Below, one piece after another: positions 49,828 to 58,973 of a DNA stretch of 64,000 nt; within the stretch, counting starts at the first letter, position 1, and every line of letters begins with the position of its first letter. The DNA is from Dyadobacter sp. Leaf189 (GTDB taxonomy: Bacteria > Bacteroidota > Bacteroidia > Cytophagales > Spirosomataceae). The position numbers and the translations under genes were made by a program. The stretch is from assembly GCF_001424405.1 (NCBI RefSeq), contig NZ_LMPS01000007.1, positions 62,268-126,267 of the forward strand, written 5' to 3'. The notes beneath the pieces were generated by a model that was not told the origin of the DNA, searched no databases, and saw only the letters and a program-made list of their open reading frames with translations.

Positions 49828-51051
49828 ATGAAAACGTTCAATATCCCGGATTTTTACCGGAGCCGGATTATCACTCCGATCAAGGAACTCCGCCGTAAAA
49901 ATGACAAGCTGAAACGCGACTATTCGCCCACGCTGCTTGATTTCGGGCCGGTACAATTCCTGATTGCGCGTCACTTCGGGTTTTGTTACGGAGTAGAGAA
50001 TGCAATTGACATTGCCTATAAAGCAATCGCCGAAAATCCTGGCAAGCGGATTTTTCTGCTGAGCGAAATGATCCATAATCCGGATGTAAACCGGGACCTG
50101 ACAGACCGCGGCGTGAAGTTCATTATGGATACCAAAGGAAATCAGCTGATTCCATGGGAAGAGCTTACTACCGAGGATATCGTGATTGTTCCCGCGTTTG
50201 GTACTACGGTTGAAAATCAGCAAAAGCTGGCACAGCTGGGCATCAACTCCTACGTTTACGATACGACTTGCCCGTTTGTTGAAAAAGTCTGGAATCGGGC
50301 GGCGCAGATCGGTGAGAAGGATTACACGATTGTGGTACACGGGAAGCCCAAGCACGAAGAGACCCGCGCCACATTTTCACACAGTAAAGAAAATGCGCCC
50401 ACGGTTATCGTCGAGAATATGGCCCAGGCCGAGCTCCTGGCTGAATATATGACGGGCAAAAGAATGGCAGCCGGGTTCTTTACCGACTTTCACGGGCAGT
50501 ACTCGGAAGGTTTTAATCCTGAAAAAGATTTGCAGCGCATTGGTGTGGTTAATCAAACCACCATGCTCGCTTCCGACACGCAGGGTATTTCCGATTTCTT
50601 AAAAAATGTGATGATCCGGCATTACAACCTGCTTCCTCAGCAGGTGGAAGCGCATTTTGCAAATACCCGCGATACACTTTGCTATGCTACCAATGATAAC
50701 CAGGATGCCACCTATGCATTGCTGACGCAGAACGCAGACCTGGTGATTGTAGCCGGAGGCTATAACAGTTCCAATACTTCACATCTGGTTGAGCTGTGTG
50801 AACAAAAGCTGCCAACCTACTTTATAGAATCGGTAAACAAGCTGCTGGACAAGCAGCTGATCCGGCATTTCGACCTGCATTTGAAAGAGGAGATTGTTAC
50901 TGAAAATTACCTTCCCGCGCACCAGCCTGCACGCATAATGCTCACCTGTGGCGCGTCCTGTCCGGATGCAGTCGTTGAGGCAATTTTGCTGCGGTTACTC
51001 TCCTTTTTTGAAGGTGCAAAGCCCATTGAAGAGGTAATGGAAGCCTTTTAA
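49828..51051 (+). CDS. ispH: 4-hydroxy-3-methylbut-2-enyl diphosphate reductase
   Basis: A 407-residue IspH, longer than the 316 residues of E. coli because of an N-terminal extension (1-45) and inserts, as is common in Bacteroidota. The three iron-sulfur cysteines are C53 (GFCYG), C148 (TTCPFVEK) and C285 (TLCYATNDNQ). It makes isopentenyl and dimethylallyl diphosphate from HMBPP, the last step of the MEP pathway, and so feeds the polyprenyl synthase at 30947. Own promoter, own terminator. Confidence 0.97.
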   Translation: MKTFNIPDFYRSRIITPIKELRRKNDKLKRDYSPTLLDFGPVQFLIARHFGFCYGVENAIDIAYKAIAENPGKRIFLLSEMIHNPDVNRDLTDRGVKFIMDTKGNQLIPWEELTTEDIVIVPAFGTTVENQQKLAQLGINSYVYDTTCPFVEKVWNRAAQIGEKDYTIVVHGKPKHEETRATFSHSKENAPTVIVENMAQAELLAEYMTGKRMAAGFFTDFHGQYSEGFNPEKDLQRIGVVNQTTMLASDTQGISDFLKNVMIRHYNLLPQQVEAHFANTRDTLCYATNDNQDATYALLTQNADLVIVAGGYNSSNTSHLVELCEQKLPTYFIESVNKLLDKQLIRHFDLHLKEEIVTENYLPAHQPARIMLTCGASCPDAVVEAILLRLLSFFEGAKPIEEVMEAF

Positions 51052-51132
51052 AACCGGTTGCCAAAGATTTCAATCCTTTAAATCATTTGAGCCAGAAAGT
51101 TCAAGCCGATTAACCGATATACGTTAAATTAG

Positions 51133-51169
51133 ACGGGTGATTCTTACATAAAAGATCATCCGTTTTTTT
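51133..51169 (+). terminator. Terminator in the ispH / alpha-2-macroglobulin gap
   Basis: Stem ACGGGTGAT / ATCATCCGT (9 bp, one G-T) followed by seven T. It ends 11 bases before the next ATG, so the promoter of the next gene must overlap it, or read-through is used. Confidence 0.75.
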
Positions 51170-51179
51170 ATATGCTCTT

Positions 51180-54100
51180 ATGAAAAAAAACTTCCTGTCC
51201 TCATTCATTTTTCTTTCTCTCTTTGCCTTACTTTTTGATAGTTGCTCCTCACTGAACGAAGTGAGGGTTGCCGGTACCAACTTTGGAGACGAGATCAACC
51301 TTTCTCAAAACCTTGTTTTTACATTCAACAAGGATTTGGTGCCGCTGGCTGACCTGAATGACTGGGATTCAACGCAATACATTCAATTTGAACCTGCTGT
51401 AAAAGGTAAATTCAAATGGACTGCAGAAAATGAACTGGTGTTTTCGCCCGTTGCAGGATTTAGCGCAGCCACTTCTTACAAAGCAAAGCTGACAAACCTG
51501 CTTACGCGTAAAGTGGAAGAGGACAAGAAGTATGAAATCGCAAAAGAGCCGCTCGATTTTCACACACCTTCGCTGAGCTTGTCGGCCACCGAAAGCTGGT
51601 GGGCTATTTCGCAGGAAAGCGGCAGGCAGGAAGCCCGCATGAAGCTGGTTTTCAACTATCCTGTCAACAGCCAGGAAGTAGCACAGAAGTTGCAGGTCAC
51701 GGTTGACAATACCAATACAGATTTCAGGATACTGCCTTCTTCCAGCGAACAGGAAGTAACAGTGGCGCTCGCCCGGACGGGGAAGACCGATAATAATGCA
51801 ATTCCGGTGAAACTGACCGTCAATTCAGGGGTAAAGATCCTGAATGGAACACACGTAAGTAAAGAGCCAATGGTAACCAATGCCAACCTGCCTTCTCCGC
51901 TGCACCTGCAGGTAATCGATATCCAGACAGGCTTTGAAAACAATGCAGGCTACGCGCGCGTCATCACATCTCACGAGCTGGATAAAGAGAGTATCTCCAA
52001 AGGGTTTTCTATCAATCCAGACACGGTTAAGCAGTTTGAACCTACTGCAAATGGGTTTATCGTAAGAGGTGATTTTAGTGAAACGGAGACTTACACTTTG
52101 CTGGTTAACAAAAACTTAAAAGGTGTACTTGGACGTAGTTTGGAGGAAGAGACTTCCCGAGACGTGTTTTTTGGAAAACTTCCGGCAGCTGTCTCATTTA
52201 CTAATAAAAAGGCGTTATACCTGCCAGGCAAAGGCTCGAAAAATATTGGTGTTCAGATCGTAAACATACCTCAGGTTCAGGTGCGCATTTCAAAGCTATA
52301 TACCAATAATATCCTCAACTACATACGCCAGAACCGCTGGAAAGAATACGATGAAGTGGGCGATACTTGGCAGGAGACGGGTGCTTTCCAGTATACCGAT
52401 GATGGGGAAGGCAATATGAGCGATGTATTGGTAATGAAGAATGTGGATACCGAAAATTTACCCAAAAGCAAGGGAGTAACTGCGCTCAACATTGCATTGC
52501 CAGACGAAAATAAACGGCACGGAGTTTATCTCGTAACAGTACGTTCCACGAACGAAGCTTACCTGAGCGTTACCAAGCTGGTCTCCATTTCTGACATCGG
52601 TTTGATCGCCAAGCAGGGAAAGGATGAAATCTGGGTGTTTGCCAATTCCATCCAATCCAATGAACCGATCGCCAACCTTGAAGTCACATTAATCAGTTCG
52701 AATAACCAGACTATACACACTCTTAAAACTGACAGTAAAGGAGTTGCACACGTAGATAAACTGAATGAAAAGGCACCTGGATTAAAGGTTGCATTGCTGA
52801 CTGCCAGTGCGGAAGATGATTTCAATTACCTGATGCTGAGTGATACCCAGGTAGAAACTTCCCGGTTTGAAGTGGAGGGTATGCGGGATAATGCATCAGG
52901 TTTCCAGGCTTTTACATACGGTCAGCGGGATATCTACCGGCCAGGCGAAACGATGTACTTCAACACGGTACTTCGCAGCCAGAATTGGCAGACCGCAAGT
53001 AAAATCCCGCTGAAAATGCGGATGGTTACACCCAATGGACGTGAATACCGGACCTGGCGGAAGACAACCAATGAGCAGGGTGCTGTAGAGACTGAAGTGC
53101 AAATGGACAGGGCTGCATTAACCGGAACTTACGTTTTGGAAGTTTATAATGCCAATGATATTCTGCTCGGCTCGCATTCAATAAGTCTGGAAGAATTTAT
53201 GCCCGACCGGATCAAGGTTGACCTGAGTGGCGCAAAGAAGGAATATGTTTCCGGAAGTACCGTTTCGCTTACAGCCACAGCCGTCAATTTGTTTGGTCCG
53301 CTTGCGGCAAACCGTACTTACGAAATGGAGTCGCAGCTTTCACGAAAGAGCTTTTTTGCAAAAGGATTTCCTGAATACACATTCGATATACCCGCTGAAA
53401 CGTCATTTGCAAAAGAAACCCGGCAGGGTAGTACCAATGAGAATGGCCAGGCAAGCGAAAACTTTGTATTAGGTGCCGGGCTGAAAGACATAGGTGTGCT
53501 GGAAGGGAAAATTTACGTGACTGTTTTTGATGAAAATGGCAGGCCCGTAAATCGCATGCAGCGGTTCGACGTATTTACCCAACCTGTGTTTTATGGCATC
53601 CGCCTGCCTGATACCTACGTGGGTACCAATGCGCCCGTCCAGGTGGAAATCGTAGGGGTAAATGGAAAGGGGCAGCTGCAAAATGGAAGTAGTGTAAATG
53701 TGGAGGTGGTGAGACTGGAATACCAGACTGTGGTAGAGAAAAAATATGAACAGCTGCGGTACACCTCCCGAAAAAAGGAAAAGCTCGTTTATTCCAATAC
53801 AATGCGTTTGCCTGGTGGGAAGGCTACTTTCCGGTATGCGCCCACTGTTTCAGGTGAATATGAAGTAAGAGTAAAAAGGCCTGGGGCAGAGCACTATACG
53901 CTAGCCAGCTTTTATGCTTATGGTTACGGGAATACGCAGTACTCCTCATTTGAGGTAAGCAATGAAGGGAGGGTTTTGATGGAAACCGACAAAGCAGTTT
54001 ATAAAACAGGTGAGGAGGCGAAAGTGCTGTTCAAAACACCTTTCGACGGCCGGTTGCTTGTAACCGTGGAGCGCAATCAGGTTTTGGAACAGCATATCCT

Positions 54101-56633
54101 TACTACCGACAAAAAAGCAGCAGAACTTACCTTTAAAATCAAGGATGAACATTTACCGAATGTGTTTGTTACAGCCACGCTGATCCGCAAAATGGAGGAT
54201 TCTGATATGCCGCTGACCGTTGCGCACGGTTTCACACCTGTGGTAGTGGAAGATCCCGACCGAAAGCTGCCGGTTTCCATTTCAGTAGCTGAAAGCTCAC
54301 GTTCGAAAGTCCGGCAGCAGATCAGGATTAAGACCGCTCCCAATGCACAAGTCACGGTGTCAGTTGTGGATGAAGGGATATTGCAGATCAAGAATTTTAA
54401 AACGCCTGACATTTATAATCATTTTTATCAAAAAAGGGCACTGGAAGTAACCAGCCATGATTTATATGCGCAATTGTTCCCTGAGCTTTCATTAAGTAAG
54501 TCCAGTTTCGGGGGGGATGGTTTTGACCTTGAAAAAAGGATTAATCCGCTGAGTAATGGAAGGACTGAGCTGGTTTCTTTCTGGAGTAAAATCATTACGG
54601 CCAATGGAAGCGGCGAAGCTAATTTCAACATTGATGTGCCTCAATTCAGCGGCGACTTGCGGGTAATGGCGGTTGCATACAAAGACAATGCGTTTGGCTC
54701 GGCGGCGAAGAATATGAAAGTGGCAGATCCGATTGTGATCAGCGCAGCCGTACCACGGTTTTTCAGTCCGAGCGACGAGCTTATGCTGCCGGTAAATATC
54801 AGTAACACGACCAAAGCAGCTGCGAATGCAACCGTGACTTTGCAGTTGCAGGGCCCGCTGTCGGCTGGTGCCCAGCCTGTGCAAACGGTCTCAGTACCCG
54901 CAGGTAAGGAGAGCAGGGCTATATTTTCGGTGAAAGCCGCGCAGGCAATCGGACTGGCAAAGCTGACGGTAAAGGTGAATGCATTCGGTGAAACTTTCGT
55001 CAATGAGACGGAAGTGACAATCCGCCCCGCTTCACCACTTTTGAAAACAAGCAAATCCGGCCTGATAACGGGTGAAAAGCAAGGATTGGTCGATCTGAGC
55101 TCATCTTTTATTCCTGCCACAAGCCGCAGCCAGATTGTGCTGAGCCGGTCGCCGCTTGTACAGGGCGGCGGGAAGGCGCTCTCGACGCTGCTCGGCTACC
55201 CTTATGGTTGTCTGGAACAAACGATTTCAAAAGCATTCCCGCAGCTATACTTTGCCGATCTTGTCAAAGCAATGGCGGCACCGGTGTACATGGTGCGGAA
55301 TATGGAAAGTGATTTTAACCCCATGACCAATATTCAGCAGGCGATTAGAAAGGTTGAATCGCAGCAGCTTTACAATGGCGGAATGGGAATGTGGCCGGGC
55401 GCGACGCAGGAAGATTGGTGGGCTACTGCCTATGCCGTGCACTTTCTGGAAGAAGCAAGAAGGGCAGGGTTTGAGGTTAATCCAAAAACCGTGAGCCGCG
55501 CGCTGGAATATCTGAAAATGCAATCCGGAACAACGGCAAACAAGGAAGTAGTAATTGCATCTACGGGAGACGGGCTGGCTTATGAAGGTCGGCCGACCGG
55601 CACGCAAACGCGCAAGCTGGTAGCGCGGCGTGAAGCGATTTACTCCCTGTATGTACTCGCATTGAATGGAAATCCGAATCGCCCTTCAATGAATTATTAC
55701 AAGCAGAATGCCCGGCTCCTGACCACCGATTCCAAATACCTGCTGGCCGCAGCTTTCCAACTGGCGGGAGACGCACGTAGTTTTGCTGCATTAGTACCAA
55801 AGAAATATGTTCCTGAGCAAGCGGGACAAGGTTTGGATGATAGTTACTCCTCCCCACTCCGGAACATGTCGCTCGTATTGAACACATTGCTGGAAGCTGA
55901 TCCGGGTAATCTTCAAATCCCGGCACTGGGTCGACAGTTATCGCAGGCTGTTCAATCAGCATCTTACCTCAATACGCAGGAGGCTGCTTTTACTGTACTT
56001 GCATTAGGCAAGCTGGCGAGGAAAAGTGCGGGTTCAACAGTAACTGCATCTGTTTTTGCGGGGAATAAACAAGTGGGGACTTTTAATGGTAAAGAGCTGA
56101 AAATATCGAAAGGAGTAACAGGTCAGAAGGTTTTGATCAAAACGCAGGGAAAAGGCGATCTGTATTGGTTTGCGCAAACGGAAGGAATGTCGGCAACGGG
56201 TACTTATACGGAGGAAGACCAGGGAATGCGCATTCGTCGCCAATTCCTGACCCGCAATGGAACACCCGTTGATGCTTTTCATCAAAACGACCTGGTTGTG
56301 GTAAAGCTTACTTTGAGCAGTACAAATGGGTTACCGATCGATAATGTAGTGGTAACTGATTTGTTGCCTGCCGGGTTTGAGATAGAAAACCCGCGCATTA
56401 CCGAGCCGCGCGACATGCCCTGGATCAAAGATGCATCTGTACCCGAATACTACGATATCCGCGATGACAGGATTCACTTCTTCACGACAGCGGACAAGCA
56501 GCCTAAAACCTTCTATTATCAGGTAAGGATTGTGTCAAAAGGCAACTTTACAGTTGGTCCGGCGGCGGCCGACGCTATGTACCGTGGCGAATATCGGAGC
56601 TATTCCGGCGGCGGCAAGATCAAGGTAGACTGA
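51180..56633 (+). CDS. Alpha-2-macroglobulin family lipoprotein
   Basis: A 1817-residue lipoprotein (lipobox DSC, C22) with tandem MG domains (from about 25), the MG2/bait region, an A2M domain (around 1080-1160), a thioester domain with the intact site C1344-L-E-Q1347 inside YPYGCLEQ, and a C-terminal receptor-like domain with DLLPAGFEIENP. The intact CxEQ means it can trap proteases covalently. Bacterial A2M is thought to guard the periplasm when the wall is broken, usually with PBP1C encoded next to it; no pbpC is seen here. It converges with the aquaporin gene 5 bases on. Confidence 0.94.
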   Translation: MKKNFLSSFIFLSLFALLFDSCSSLNEVRVAGTNFGDEINLSQNLVFTFNKDLVPLADLNDWDSTQYIQFEPAVKGKFKWTAENELVFSPVAGFSAATSYKAKLTNLLTRKVEEDKKYEIAKEPLDFHTPSLSLSATESWWAISQESGRQEARMKLVFNYPVNSQEVAQKLQVTVDNTNTDFRILPSSSEQEVTVALARTGKTDNNAIPVKLTVNSGVKILNGTHVSKEPMVTNANLPSPLHLQVIDIQTGFENNAGYARVITSHELDKESISKGFSINPDTVKQFEPTANGFIVRGDFSETETYTLLVNKNLKGVLGRSLEEETSRDVFFGKLPAAVSFTNKKALYLPGKGSKNIGVQIVNIPQVQVRISKLYTNNILNYIRQNRWKEYDEVGDTWQETGAFQYTDDGEGNMSDVLVMKNVDTENLPKSKGVTALNIALPDENKRHGVYLVTVRSTNEAYLSVTKLVSISDIGLIAKQGKDEIWVFANSIQSNEPIANLEVTLISSNNQTIHTLKTDSKGVAHVDKLNEKAPGLKVALLTASAEDDFNYLMLSDTQVETSRFEVEGMRDNASGFQAFTYGQRDIYRPGETMYFNTVLRSQNWQTASKIPLKMRMVTPNGREYRTWRKTTNEQGAVETEVQMDRAALTGTYVLEVYNANDILLGSHSISLEEFMPDRIKVDLSGAKKEYVSGSTVSLTATAVNLFGPLAANRTYEMESQLSRKSFFAKGFPEYTFDIPAETSFAKETRQGSTNENGQASENFVLGAGLKDIGVLEGKIYVTVFDENGRPVNRMQRFDVFTQPVFYGIRLPDTYVGTNAPVQVEIVGVNGKGQLQNGSSVNVEVVRLEYQTVVEKKYEQLRYTSRKKEKLVYSNTMRLPGGKATFRYAPTVSGEYEVRVKRPGAEHYTLASFYAYGYGNTQYSSFEVSNEGRVLMETDKAVYKTGEEAKVLFKTPFDGRLLVTVERNQVLEQHILTTDKKAAELTFKIKDEHLPNVFVTATLIRKMEDSDMPLTVAHGFTPVVVEDPDRKLPVSISVAESSRSKVRQQIRIKTAPNAQVTVSVVDEGILQIKNFKTPDIYNHFYQKRALEVTSHDLYAQLFPELSLSKSSFGGDGFDLEKRINPLSNGRTELVSFWSKIITANGSGEANFNIDVPQFSGDLRVMAVAYKDNAFGSAAKNMKVADPIVISAAVPRFFSPSDELMLPVNISNTTKAAANATVTLQLQGPLSAGAQPVQTVSVPAGKESRAIFSVKAAQAIGLAKLTVKVNAFGETFVNETEVTIRPASPLLKTSKSGLITGEKQGLVDLSSSFIPATSRSQIVLSRSPLVQGGGKALSTLLGYPYGCLEQTISKAFPQLYFADLVKAMAAPVYMVRNMESDFNPMTNIQQAIRKVESQQLYNGGMGMWPGATQEDWWATAYAVHFLEEARRAGFEVNPKTVSRALEYLKMQSGTTANKEVVIASTGDGLAYEGRPTGTQTRKLVARREAIYSLYVLALNGNPNRPSMNYYKQNARLLTTDSKYLLAAAFQLAGDARSFAALVPKKYVPEQAGQGLDDSYSSPLRNMSLVLNTLLEADPGNLQIPALGRQLSQAVQSASYLNTQEAAFTVLALGKLARKSAGSTVTASVFAGNKQVGTFNGKELKISKGVTGQKVLIKTQGKGDLYWFAQTEGMSATGTYTEEDQGMRIRRQFLTRNGTPVDAFHQNDLVVVKLTLSSTNGLPIDNVVVTDLLPAGFEIENPRITEPRDMPWIKDASVPEYYDIRDDRIHFFTTADKQPKTFYYQVRIVSKGNFTVGPAAADAMYRGEYRSYSGGGKIKVD

Positions 56634-56638
56634 GTGGC

Positions 56639-57379
56639 TTAAAACGAAAAAGAACGGAGGATCAAGCCTCCTATGACAGCTCCGGCAATGGGCGCGACAA
56701 CTGGAATCCAGGCGTAGCCCCAGTCGGAGCTGCCTTTGTTTGGGATAGGTAATATGGCATGCGCAATCCTTGGTCCCAGATCACGCACCGGGTTGATAGC
56801 GTAGCCTGTTGTTCCTCCCAATGAAAGTCCGATGCTCCACACCAGCATTCCGACGAGATAGGGCGTTACGCCCGATGGAATTCCGCCTTTTTCAGGATCA
56901 GAAGTGCCCGCGTAACCGATTGCGACTACGCCGATAATCAGTATGATCGTTGCGATAAATTCACTGATAAAGTTAGGCCCTGTGGATCGCAGTGCAGGAT
57001 CTGTGGCGAAGCAGGCGAGTTTGGTACCTGCGTCTTCGGTTACTTTCCAATGCGGCAGGTATTGCAGCCACACAAGTATTGCACCCAGAAATGCGCCGAT
57101 AAGCTGTGCCGGAATGTAGCTGGCAACCAGGCTGTAATCGTTTTTCAAAACAGCCAGGCCAACTGTTACTGCGGGATTAAGGTGTGCAGCTGCACTTCCG
57201 AATGCATTGGCAGTGAAAATCCCGATCATTACCGCGAAACCCCAGCCGGCTGTGATCACAATCCAACCTGCATTTGCACCCTTTGTACTTTTCAAGATCA
57301 CATTGGCCACAACGCCGTTACCAAGTAAAATGAGAATCATAGTTCCGACTAATTCTCCAACAAAGGGTGAAGGCTGCAT
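56639..57379 (-). CDS. Aquaglyceroporin (MIP family, GlpF-like)
   Basis: A 246-residue channel with six membrane helices. The first pore motif is N68-P-A; the second is N196-P-V-R199-D200, with Val instead of Ala. The Asp after Arg (D-L-G-P-R) is typical of GlpF-type glycerol facilitators. It probably passes glycerol and water across the inner membrane. No glpK is nearby. Confidence 0.92.
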   Translation of the reverse strand: MQPSPFVGELVGTMILILLGNGVVANVILKSTKGANAGWIVITAGWGFAVMIGIFTANAFGSAAAHLNPAVTVGLAVLKNDYSLVASYIPAQLIGAFLGAILVWLQYLPHWKVTEDAGTKLACFATDPALRSTGPNFISEFIATIILIIGVVAIGYAGTSDPEKGGIPSGVTPYLVGMLVWSIGLSLGGTTGYAINPVRDLGPRIAHAILPIPNKGSSDWGYAWIPVVAPIAGAVIGGLILRSFSF

Positions 57380-57497
57380 AGAAATGAGGTAAAAAGGTTT
57401 AGACCGCGAAATATGCGAATAGTTTTATATAATCTGTCTCTGATCCCAAAAAGAATATTTCGTGTCCTTTTTACCATTTTCCCACGACGAATTCCAC

Positions 57498-57505
57498 TAA
57501 CTTTG
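57498..57505 (+). promoter_or_regulatory. -7 element of purB
   Basis: TAACTTTG, exact TAnnTTTG match, 29 bases before the ATG. Confidence 0.5.
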
Positions 57506-57534
57506 CGCGATAATCAATTTCTGTATTGAAAATC

Positions 57535-58890
57535 ATGTCTTTAAATCAACTCACAGCGATCTCTCCAGTTGATGGCCGTTACTACAAACAGGTATCAGAA
57601 CTATCGACTTATTTCTCTGAGTACGCCCTCATCTATTACCGGGTATTTGTTGAAATAGAATACTTCATCGCATTATGCGAGTTGCCGCTCCCCCAGCTTT
57701 CAGAGTTTGACAAAAAGAAATATCCATCGCTGCGCAAAATCTATGAGGATTTCAGTGAGCAGGATGCACTACATATCAAGGATATCGAGAAAGTGACCAA
57801 CCACGATGTAAAAGCGGTTGAGTACTTTATCAAGGAGCAATTCGAAACTTTGGGAATTGCTGCTTACCAGGAGTTTATCCATTTTGGTCTTACATCTCAG
57901 GATATCAACAATACCGCTATTCCGCTTTCATTGCGGGATGCATTGGAGCGCCAGATCAAGCCGCTGTTCCGTCAGGTTTTATTTGTATTGAAAAGAATGT
58001 CCATTGAGTGGAAAAACGTGCCGATGCTTGCATTCACGCATGGTCAGCCGGCTTCTCCGACACGCGTAGGTAAGGAATTCCTGGTTTTTGTGGAGAGGTT
58101 GGAGCGGCAATTGGAAATGCTCGACAAAATCCCTGCATCGGCTAAGTTCGGCGGGGCGACAGGTAATTTCAATGCGCACCATGTGGCTTACCCAAAACAG
58201 GACTGGATGGCGTTTGCCAATCATTTCGTGGAAGGTTTAGGCCTGAAAAGAAGCAGGCACACGACGCAGATCGAGCATTATGATAACCTTGCAGCTACTT
58301 TCGACTGTCTCAAGAGGCTTAATACGATTTTGACGGACCTTAACCGGGATATGTGGACTTACATTTCCATGGGTTATTTCAAGCAGAAGATTAAGGCTGG
58401 TGAAGTGGGCTCGTCGGCGATGCCGCATAAGGTGAACCCGATCGATTTTGAAAATTCGGAAGGTAACCTGGGTCTGGCTTCGGCATTGTTTGAACACTTT
58501 GCTTCCAAATTGCCAATTTCGCGTTTGCAGCGTGACCTAACGGATTCTACTGTTTTGCGGAATATCGGTGTCCCGCTGGCGCATTTGGCAATTGCCTTGA
58601 ATTCCTTGCTGAAGGGATTGGGTAAAGTGGAATTGAATGGAGAAATGCTTAAAGCAGATCTGGAAGATAACTGGGCCGTTGTGTCCGAAGCAATCCAGAC
58701 TATCTTACGTCGCGAGAGTTATCCAAAACCTTACGAAGCATTAAAAGAACTAACCCGCACCAACGAAAAAATCACCCGCGACTCCATTTCCCGTTTCATT
58801 GAAACGCTCGACGTTTCAGAAAAAATCAGGGAAGAACTGAGGGCGCTGAGTCCATTCAACTATTTAGGTGTTGTAGAAGATAATATTTAG
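57535..58890 (+). CDS. purB: Adenylosuccinate lyase
   Basis: A 451-residue fumarase/aspartase superfamily enzyme. Signature region GSSAMPHKVNPIDFEN begins at residue 292, and the catalytic serine lies in it; HGQPASPT and TSQDINNTA are further active-site stretches. It removes fumarate from SAICAR and from adenylosuccinate in purine synthesis. The start is ATG 57535, not the TTG three codons upstream. After the stop lies a repeat-rich palindrome and then nrdJ, convergent. Confidence 0.97.
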   Translation: MSLNQLTAISPVDGRYYKQVSELSTYFSEYALIYYRVFVEIEYFIALCELPLPQLSEFDKKKYPSLRKIYEDFSEQDALHIKDIEKVTNHDVKAVEYFIKEQFETLGIAAYQEFIHFGLTSQDINNTAIPLSLRDALERQIKPLFRQVLFVLKRMSIEWKNVPMLAFTHGQPASPTRVGKEFLVFVERLERQLEMLDKIPASAKFGGATGNFNAHHVAYPKQDWMAFANHFVEGLGLKRSRHTTQIEHYDNLAATFDCLKRLNTILTDLNRDMWTYISMGYFKQKIKAGEVGSSAMPHKVNPIDFENSEGNLGLASALFEHFASKLPISRLQRDLTDSTVLRNIGVPLAHLAIALNSLLKGLGKVELNGEMLKADLEDNWAVVSEAIQTILRRESYPKPYEALKELTRTNEKITRDSISRFIETLDVSEKIREELRALSPFNYLGVVEDNI

Positions 58891-58895
58891 TACTT

Positions 58896-58971
58896 CGGCT
58901 ATCGGCTTTCGGCTATCAGACTGGATGTTTCGATTCCAGGTCTGATAGCCGAAAACTGACGGCCGAAAGCC
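58896..58971. repeat. Palindromic repeat built on CGGCTWT heptamers
   Basis: The left part contains three direct 7-base units CGGCTAT, CGGCTTT, CGGCTAT. Outer pairing: GGCTTTCGGC (58904-58913) with GCCGAAAGCC (58962-58971). Inner pairing: a 15-bp perfect stem, 58907-58921 (TTTCGGCTATCAGAC) with 58940-58954, plus CTGGA/TCCAG. It is the only sequence between purB and nrdJ and may end transcription from both sides, though no T-run is present. Confidence 0.8.
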
Positions 58972-58973
58972 CT

